A DNA stretch of 64,000 nt from Saccharina japonica (Eukaryota > Sar > Phaeophyceae > Laminariales > Laminariaceae): contig MEHQ01003415.1 in the NCBI GenBank assembly GCA_008828725.1, positions 233,998-297,997 on the forward strand, read 5' to 3'. The position numbers and the translations under genes are program-made. Positions 12,501 to 21,882 of the stretch are shown here, in pieces; position 1 is the first letter of the stretch, and every line of letters starts with the position of its first letter. The notes beneath the pieces are model-generated. The model worked only from the letters and a program-made list of their open reading frames with translations. It was not told where the DNA came from and did no database searches.

Positions 12501-13089
12501 GAGCATGGTGATTATGGTGGCCGTTGAGTTATAACGCTCGGCCGTTATACCTGGTACACTGCAGGCGAGATTATATATCCCATATCCACCACAATTTGAC
12601 AGGAAGCCAAGAGGTTGCTCCAAGATCCAAGATACAATCCCGGCCAAACGATTGTGGCGAAAGCTTAGAGGATGACGACATCGAGCCATCGACCAGCTTT
12701 ACTGAACGCCGAGCGATTTACAGCAGTAAGTATCATAGGATCGTAGGTAATGGCCAAGTCTGATAGAAGGTGGCCGGTGCAGCAGAATCGTTATTCTTGT
12801 GGCCGTTGAGTTTACGCTTATCCGTTTCACACTATACGCGGTCAAGATCCAATATCCACGCGAGCAAAGATTAAATATCCACGCGAGAAAGGATCCAGTA
12901 TCCACCACCGTTGAACTAGCTGCTGATGGGAATCCGGGAGATTGCTCCAACATCCAATATGCAGACCCGGCAGAAATATTGTGGCGAAAGCTTTGGAGGA
13001 CGTCGACACCGACCAGAGGGCCAGCTTTGCTGAACGCCGAGCAACAGACAGCAGTGTCTTATTATAGTTGATGACCCAAATCGCATACC

Positions 13090-15577
13090 AGAAGGTGCTC
13101 GCTGCACAGACACACAGGCAGACACACACAGACCGAACGCCTATTTCGCAGACCCGAGCTGGCTGTGGAAAACAGATAGTTGGGGCTTCACAAAACTCAA
13201 CGGCAATAATTATATCATAGCACAAACATATCGGTGGTGAGATCTAGCCACTCCAAGCTCTCTTTCTTTGGGTGTCTGTATTTTAAAACCTTTTACGAAT
13301 GTACAAATATTGTTCAACTACTGTTACATGTACTGTAGTATGCCAACGGAATTGCGCGCGAGCCTGTGCCTGTAAATAAGAGTTTGTTCAAGACGATCCG
13401 GCCAGAGGGGGCCGCAGAACAAAAGGCTTCGTCGGGCCCACTCGTGTCTCTACGAGTGGCTTTACAGCGCAACATACCCTCAGCTCCGCCGTGCCATGCT
13501 ACCTGACAAAAACTGGCTGTCGTGCGAGAGCTCCGCCACAGCCACAGCAAGACATCCCACAGATGGCCGAGGAGAGAAACCGTTCGCGAATCATTGCGCA
13601 CTGGCCAGAGTAATAACCACTGAATCATCGAACACCTTTTATTTGTTTTTGGCATGAACAAAAACTCTTCCGTTCTCCTCGTGAAGCTTGCTCTACTAAA
13701 GTACAGTAGTTTTGAAGTTTCAGTTTGACGGTCGTACACGACATCACCAGTAGTATCACTTTTATACTGTCGACTAAAAAGCTGATTTTAAACTACTGAG
13801 CGGGGGGCATAGAGGTATTTTCCGATCGTGAGTCTCCTGGAACTGAAGCCTGGAGAACTCAATTGCGCGCCAGCCTGCGCCAGCAAGTAAGACTTTTGTC
13901 ACAGTGCTTGTCCTTTATACATCATAGAGCTGGTTTTTTTTTGTGACGGTCGACGAAGAAAAAAGTGAAGTAGGGAGGTGATGTTTCCAGTTGTTTGTCC
14001 CCGAAAAGTTAAACGTGGCGGCAGTGCCCATAAGGAGTTGAGGCGCCAGAGCATAATGCGCCTGCCACATCAGGGCTGTTAATATTGCCAGGCCAGGTCG
14101 TCTAAAAAACAGTACGAGTACCATTATCGATTCGACGTCCTGGTTGTTATGACTGCGACCAGCACCAATCAAAATCAGTCAGTTTCCGAACCCTTCAGTC
14201 GGTAAACAAAAATTGGTGTCGGGTACGCGCATACGTTGGTTCGTGAGTGCACCTTCGGGTGGGTGGCGGGGTAGGGATCGAAGAAAGGCGACCATCGGTG
14301 GGCTTTCCGAAACATGCCTGGTACGTATATACGGGGTGTTCACTCAGTCGTGATCGCACAAAATTCATTTTCCAGATCAGTCACAGATTGTTTCTGCTGA
14401 GGGCGTATACCCGTCAATCCCCTTCCTGGATCTTCCCTGGATCCTCTCGTGTCCTCTCAAACGTTGACTGTCAATGCAAACGCAACGAACGTTGGTCTCT
14501 CTTGAGAGATAGATGTACAGTACCAAGTGCATACATTAAGACGGCCGATGCCACAAGCCACAGACGAGGCAACAGCCACACGCAGTAGGGCCTCATTCCT
14601 TCTCGGGAGTTCAAAGCAGCATCAGATGCAGTGCCGGTGTGTATAAATAGTAGTTCCCTTCGACAATATTTGCATCTTCGTGTACAAGGAAAGCTATTCG
14701 ACGTTAGCCCCTCTCCAGAAGTTAAGGGCTACTGCTGTACGTAGTCCGTATCCATCGCTATCGAGGAATCGGTGACTCAAGTCAGTAGAGGGGTGAATCG
14801 GCATAAAACGGCAAGGGAACACAACAAAACGACGCAGACACGTCGAAGGCAGGCCAAACGCACCGTGCCCCAAATGGCAGAGCGCCAAAAAGGCAAGGCG
14901 ATAAAAAGGGCAACACTCATGATGCTTTCGACGAACGACAACCGTGATGATTCCCACAAAAAGGGGCAATCGTGATTATTTTCTCACGTGAAACAACACC
15001 CTATTCCACCGACAGAACAGAGCGCAAAAGGCACACGGCGACAAACGACAATCTTCATGATTTAGACAAAAGCAAATCGTCATGATTTCTCGACAAAGGA
15101 CAATCGTCATGATTCACTCTTACTCGCGGGAAAGCACCCCGGTGTCCCCGCGGCAGAGCGCAAAAAGCAAAGTCAAGGCAACAAAGGACGCACAACACTT
15201 GTGATGTTTTACGAGTCCTAATCCGGCAACACAAGGGTGCGCACAGTAAAATTGGCTCTCGCTTATGCATCGACTTTCCGTGCACACGAAGGGTGGCAAG
15301 CAAAGTTTGTTTACGAACAATCTGACCATACAAGCAGTACTAATAGTTGACCAACATATGGTACAAGAGAGCTGCCAAGAAGCAGCATCAAACTTTTCGG
15401 TCCACACGTAAAATACGATCGCGAAACGAACAAGACAAGGAACACCAAACTTGCACGGTAGTACGGTAACGCAAAAAGAGCAGTCTGCCCCTCGCTGCGC
15501 GACGCAAGACACTACTAGCCGTCCTGCGTTACGAACACGCCCCGGTCGAAACCGGAACAATGATGCAGCAGCGGTGG
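13090..15577. other. Intergenic / 3' flank of the PLP enzyme gene
   Basis: No supported gene. At about 14920-15120 a loose direct repeat of GACAATCGTCATGATT-like units occurs. The 141-codon minus frame at 13314-13739 and the ORFs near 14.7-15.5 kb have no family signal. The 3' UTR of the minus-strand gene should lie just below 15578. Confidence 0.5.
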
Positions 15578-16895
15578 TCAGAGGTCGTCCAGGCCTTTCT
15601 TGAGGGCGGAGACGAGGTCTTCTGTGTCCTCTACCCCGCAAGATACGCGTACAAAGCCGTCGGTGATGCCAACCTTCAACCTGGTGCACGTCGATGGGTA
15701 AGATGGGATGGGTAAAATGGGATGGTTAAGATGGGACGGAGTAGGGTGGGATGCGCACGGTGTAGATGGGATGACTAGGATGGGATGGGTGAGATGGGGT
15801 GGGTTTGGATGGGATGAGTAAGATAGGACGGGTAGAGATGGGTAGGATGAGTAGGATGCGATGGGATGGACAGAATGGGATGGGTACGATGGCACGGGGG
15901 ACGGGTAGGATGATATGTGTAATATGTAGTGGGTAGGATGGGATGAGTAAGATGGGATAGGTAGGATGGAAGGGCAGCATGGGCTGGGTAGGATGGGATG
16001 GGTAGGATGGGATGCTTAAGATGGGACGGGTGGAAGATGCCTCCTGCCTCAGCCGTGCGTGCGATGGCTCCAATTCGTGTATTGGCTCTCTACTTTACAA
16101 GCAAGAAACCGCGGCGAAAAATATCTGCCGCAACGATCGCCCAGCCTCTTGTGTTCGGGCTGTATGGGAAAGGCCTGTCTGTGCGTGCTCTGGGATGGTC
16201 TCTTCGCGATCCGCTAAGGAGTGGGAATGGCCTGCTTGTGCCTGGAGATAGCCTCCATGTGCTTGGGAATGGCCTGGATGTGCTTGGAAATGGGCTGGTT
16301 GCGCTTGCGAATGGCCTTCCGGTGCTTGGAAATGGTGCAGTGTTGTGTTTGTTGCGTCGCTCTATACACAAGACCTCGGTATAGCCAAGTACCCCAGCGA
16401 GAGCCCTCTATCTACTCCGTGGGGGTGTGAATAAAAAAAATGGACCAAGAATGAGCATGAATGCGAGGTATTCAATAATCTCTTGGTACCACCACCCAAG
16501 CACCGCATGTAACGTAACCCCGCCGAGCAACAAGGCGTGGCCTGGTGAGAAGACCACCCCCCCCCCCTATACCCCCTGCCGGCAGCACCTCACGATCGAA
16601 ACAACAACGAGTCAATCTCAACTAATTCCGGACTTTCTCGTGAACCAGAGGGAGGGATGGTTACTACAAGGAACTGCTAGACCACAGCCCGCACACGTAA
16701 GGATAATGTCAACCACGTTACACTAGCCGCCGCCCTAGCCGGCATATTCCATGTCTTCACGGCATCCCTTCCTATGCGGACACGTTCGCACTGCGTATAC
16801 GCCAACCCCACCCGGGCATTCGCCGAGGAAGAGGAAGGACGAAACAAACAAAACAAATCAACAAATCCTCTACGAGCATGGCCAGACAATACCCC

Positions 16896-16928
<33 letters not shown>

Positions 16929-19900
16929 TACAGCCAAAAAGCACACCACTATCAAACCCGCGTTTTTTTTCGCTCCCCCAACACAAAAAAAAAAAAAAAA
17001 AAAAACGCCCCGAGGAAATCACGAGAAGACACACACTCACCGGTCCTCCTGGAGCATGTTGGCGTGCGTCATCACCGCCGGACACGTCAGGATCGACTCC
17101 GTCGCCCCCAGGTTCTCGCAGAGACTCCATGGCCGCTGCACCGAGTTCATCAGCTTGCGCCCGGCCTCCGTGCCCCCCGTGACCTCGAACCACAGCATCG
17201 ACCCGTGGATGCCGTTGCCGTGTTGCGCGTCGGCGAGGGCCTTCTGGGGGAAGCTCGCCAGCCCCGGGTAGCGTACGATGTCCACCTGGCGTGTGTACGA
17301 GTGGAGCGGCGGGTCAGGTGGTTGGTCGTTTGTTCGAGGCTTTTTAGCCCAAAGAGAGGTCGGGTGGCCTGGTGTCATAGTACGAGGGGTGTTTGTATAC
17401 TGAGTGTACTGAGTGTACTGAGTGCTGTAGAGCTCGGCCTACTGTGGCTAAAACGACGAGTCAGATCTGACTCAAGCAAGAACCTTCCCCCGGGTAGTCT
17501 GCGTACGGTGTCCACCTCACGTACACGGAAGGATGTACATATATGAGCGGGAAAGTGTGGCCCAGTGGCGGGTGGCATGCCGTTGACACGAGGGCTGGTG
17601 AAAATAGATTCTAACGCCGTGGCTAGATACATGGTTGAAATACCAGTTGGCTTTAAAAACACTAACCTCACCTAACTCCTATATCCCTCGACCACCCGGA
17701 AACATACACACTAGGGAATGAAGACGTGCTGAGGAGGTAGCGTTGATTTTGCTGATTGCTGTTGTTTGTGTTGGCTGTCGTGGTGTTCGTGGTTACAGTT
17801 GTTGTTGCAGACTATCAACCATGTTGTCCAAGCTAGGCCAACACCACTACGTGCGTACTGGTCTTTGATATATATACGTCGTCTCGATTTGCGCCGTCAC
17901 TCATTTAACGTGCACCCTGCACGACTGTTGGGGCGGCGAAAACAGGCTGGTATTCCAGCAAGACATAGGCTAGGCGTGACTTCTGGGGACATTTTGCCGA
18001 GGGGCGAGGAGGGGGGTGTACTTCATTTTCATGCATGGCCGTAGTCGTATGACCATAGACCCTCGCATCCCTACAATGCCGGGACGGAGCATGTCGGGTT
18101 TTCACCGACCAGGCAGAGGAGGGGGGGGGGCGTACTCATATTCTGATTGCCTCAGTAATTCGACCATTGCCCACGCAGCACTTTCGAGACGGAGCACCGG
18201 TAGGGGGGGTGGGGGGTGGGGATTCGCCTGATCTGAATAGACCACAAGCGCAGGGGATCAAATCACGCGCAGGTTATATGAGAACACCGCATCGAGCCTA
18301 CGCAATCGATCGAATGGCCGACAGCTCAGTCAGCTTCAAGGCAAACAAACCAATGTTGCCATAAACGCGCAGCAGGAACTCCACTAAGCATACGAATAAA
18401 TAGCGGCCGCACTAAAGACGTAACAGGTTGGTCGCGTGTGTGTGTGCGCCTCTTCTACCCCCCAAAGCACAGGCAAAACGGCGAGCGTACTGGGGGCATC
18501 TGGGTTTTTACCTTCTCGTGCTTCTCCAGCATCTCCGCCACCGCCTGCGCGGTCCTGCACTGCTGACGGAATCGCAAGGACATCGTCTTGCTGTGCTGGA
18601 GGATGTAGAACGCAGCCTGAGGGCTGTGCACGGGGGAAAAACAAACAAACAAACAAACAAAAACATCACCAGTATCAACATCGGCACGGAAAACAAATCG
18701 AAATGCAAACAGCAGCAGCACCAACAACAGCAGCGGTTCAGTGAGAGAGCGAACAGATCGACGGCAGAGGGGAATCAAAGAACCAAGCGTCTCTTATAAC
18801 CCATTCATAACTTATTTTTTATCCCACACTAATTCCAAGTAGTTTGTCCCCAAAAACGGGGGACCGGTTCTCAACCCCTTAAGAACCGTTCCCCCGGTTT
18901 TGGGGACAAACTACTTAGACTTAGTGTGGGATAAGTTTTGCAGTCCTTAAGGGGTTGAGGGGTTAACTACTGAAATTATCCTGGCTGTCCATAAAGGGGC
19001 CCACTTTTTATCGACACTTCCAAGCCCCAACAGAACTGCAAAATGTATCCCACACTAATTCCAAGTAGTTTGTCCCCAAAAACGGGGGACCGGTTCTCAA
19101 CCCCTTAAGAACCGTTCCCCCGGTTTTGGGGACAAACTACTTAGACTTAGTGTGGGATAAGTTTTGCAGTCCTTAAGGGGTTGAGGGGTTAACTACTGAA
19201 ATTATCCTGGCTGTCCATACGCAAGCCTCAAGTTTTGACCGACGCTCTGTTTTGTATTATTTTGTATTATATAGCGCGTTCTTGCCGCCAACCCCACCCG
19301 AAAAAAATATATGGACACTCTACGAGTCGTATATAAACAGATTGGCGCTGGATAAATTGGAAAAAAGAGCGGCTTCAAGGAAAGACCCAAGGGCGTATCG
19401 TGCATGCATACATACACCATCACGAACATAGTTTCTGCCGCAAAACGTAGCCCACACTTAATCCAAGCGAAAAAAGGATATATGTCAAAACGTGGAGGCA
19501 GCGCAAGCAAACGCAAACAATCTCGAAAAAACATACGTGCTCCCACGTAAAAAATAGTTTGTTGGTCACAAAGCTTACTTCAAGCACTCCAGGTGATTTG
19601 TCCTTAGAAACGAGGTTTTTGCATGTCCCTCCTACGGAGGACCATAGTGAATAGGACCAAATATTGTTAGTAAAAATAGGTAAATACATGAGTTGCAGTG
19701 TGGGCCGTAGGTCCTATTTACTAGCATTTACTATGGTCACCCGTAATAGTTGACGAGATAATATATACAAGTAGAAGCAAGAGTCCGTCAAAAGACGTTC
19801 CGTTCGAAAATTGCCATCGGCCACACCCCTGAAAAGCAAGCCATTCATTAGAGGCATTTTGGGGTAATACCAGGCCCATTATTGGGCGGTCTAGCTATAT

Positions 19901-21840
19901 ATATATATATATAGCCCCGGTATATGTTTATAAAATGAAAAAAAAAAAAAACAGCTCTGAGAGATCGAGGATTTCGTCGAAACTCATCTTTGCCAGCTGA
20001 GTGTGATACTTCGATCGCGCAAACTTACGGGGTTTATATCTCACGTGTATAGTAATAGAAATAGCATACACCACAAACCGCGGCTGCACCGAGTGCACCG
20101 TACCTGAGGATGTTACCGTGCATGTTGCTATAGAAGTGGATGCGCTCGTCAAGCTCCTTCGTCGCAGATGCCACCGCTCCGCCGACGGTAACGTTGTGAC
20201 CGTCGTAGAACTTTGTCAAGCTCTGGGGGGAAAGTGACGCATCAACAACAGCAGCAGCAGTAACAGCAGCAACAGGAAGAAGAAGAAAGCGGGCAGCAAC
20301 GCCGAGGGGGCGGGGGCGGCAGGCGAGGAGAATATATGAACACGTCGGCGAGACACACTTTCGGCAGGGGGGGGGGCTGGGCATGCATGCATGCATGCAC
20401 GACAAGTAAAAAACTGCGCGATTGATGAAATAATAGAACACCGTAAGACAAATGAAGAAAAAGACGCCACACAAAAAAGGTGAAAAAACAAGACAAAACA
20501 CGCAAAAGGGCTTGCCCACCTCATATAGGTTATAGTGAGAGGGCGTTTTGCTACAAAACTCCATACCGGAAGAAGCCGCAGCAGCAGCAGCAGCGGCGGC
20601 TACAAGAACAAGACAGAACAAAAACAAAAAGCAGGCTAAAAATAACAACAAAAACACACACGAACAAAAAAAGGAAGAACAGCAACATCAACAACGTCAA
20701 CAAAGTCACAAAGCACAACATGTTATATACCAACAACAACAACAACAAACACCTACCATATACCACCAACAAATCGCAGCAACAACACAAACCGACCCCA
20801 ACAAATCACAACAACCACAAACAACAGAAACAACAATGACGACGATCCCCACGTCCAGGCATCCGAGCATTTCGCAAAACGACGCTCAGCGACCATCACA
20901 CCACGCTGTCACCCCCGCCACTGTTCTCACCTGCAACGTCATGTCGGCCCCGAGCTCGAGAGGTTTGGTCATGAGCGGAGTCGCGAAAGTGGAGTCACAC
21001 ACGTGGAGGATGCCCGCAGCCTTCGCTACGTCGCTCACAGCCTGTGAACAGCGCCGACCCACAGGACAAAAATAACAAGGACGCATCAGAAACGCGAGCG
21101 GGGGGGNNNNNNNNNNNNNNNNNNNNNNNNNNNNNNNNNNNNNNNNNNNNNNNNNNNNNNNNNNNNNNNNNNNNNNNNNNNNNNNNNNNNNNNNNNNNNN
21201 NNNNNNNNNNNNNNNNNNNNNNNNNNNNNNNNNNNNNNNNNNNNNNNNNNNNNNNNNNNNNNNNNNNNNNNNNNNNNNNNNNNNNNNNNNNNNNNNNNNN
21301 NNNNNNNNNNNNNNNNNNNNNNNNNNNNNNNNNNNNNNNNNNNNCAGACGGCCTTTTTGCCCGTTTTCCACTCTATTGTTTTAAGCGATTTGTCCCAAAA
21401 ACGTGTGTGGCGTTAGAACTGGGTTACTAGGAGCACGGGCGGAGTGTTTTCCGCCTCCTTTCGAGGTTTAGTGGGCGGTGTTTTGATGGCCGTTTGCTTT
21501 GGTGTTTTGATGACCATTTTTTTTTCTTTTTCGCTGTTGAAGTTTTGACTGCTCAGGTCAGGTCAGTGTCTATCCAGCCAGCTGGGCTGCTGTCCCTTCG
21601 ACGCGGCTTGCCAGGGATGTTCCTGTCTTGCCCGGCTGCCAGCTTTGCTCGAAGCACCCTCCCACACCCTGCCCTTCCCCTCTTAGTTCTTAGTCTTGCC
21701 CCTTCCTTTTCCCTTATTTTTACTTTGCCCCCTCCCCCACCCCCCCCGCCGCATGATAGGGTCATACGACTACGGCGAGGCATGGCATGAGTACACTCCC
21801 CCCTTCCCCGCCCCTGGTTTTTGGGGGGCTACCTTTGTCC

Positions 21841-21882
<42 letters not shown>

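Larger units (their letters stand above)
6350..13075. repeat. Complex satellite array, about 6.7 kb
   Basis: A degenerate higher-order tandem repeat. The landmark AATGGCCAAG recurs at 8631, 9581, 10339, 11068 and 12749 (a variant at 11899), giving periods of about 730-950 bp. Each unit holds two related halves, each marked by GGCCGTTGAGTT, CACGCGAGCAAAGATCCAA, GATGGGAAGCCGAGA, and a GCAGACCCGGCAGAAT block followed by CCAGGCCATGGCCAGCG. More diverged units extend upstream to about 6350. Open frames inside it recur with the repeat and change frame between units, so I treat it as non-coding satellite. Confidence 0.85.

Noticed and set aside
15120..15689. 189-codon minus-strand ORF over the last PLP-enzyme exon
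   Set aside because: Wrong frame; the real frame ends at 15578 with the family C-terminus.
20034..20657. 207-codon minus-strand ORF as a single gene
   Set aside because: Only 20104-20222 is conserved; the rest is intron with GCA-repeat-derived residues and poly-hydrophobic runs.
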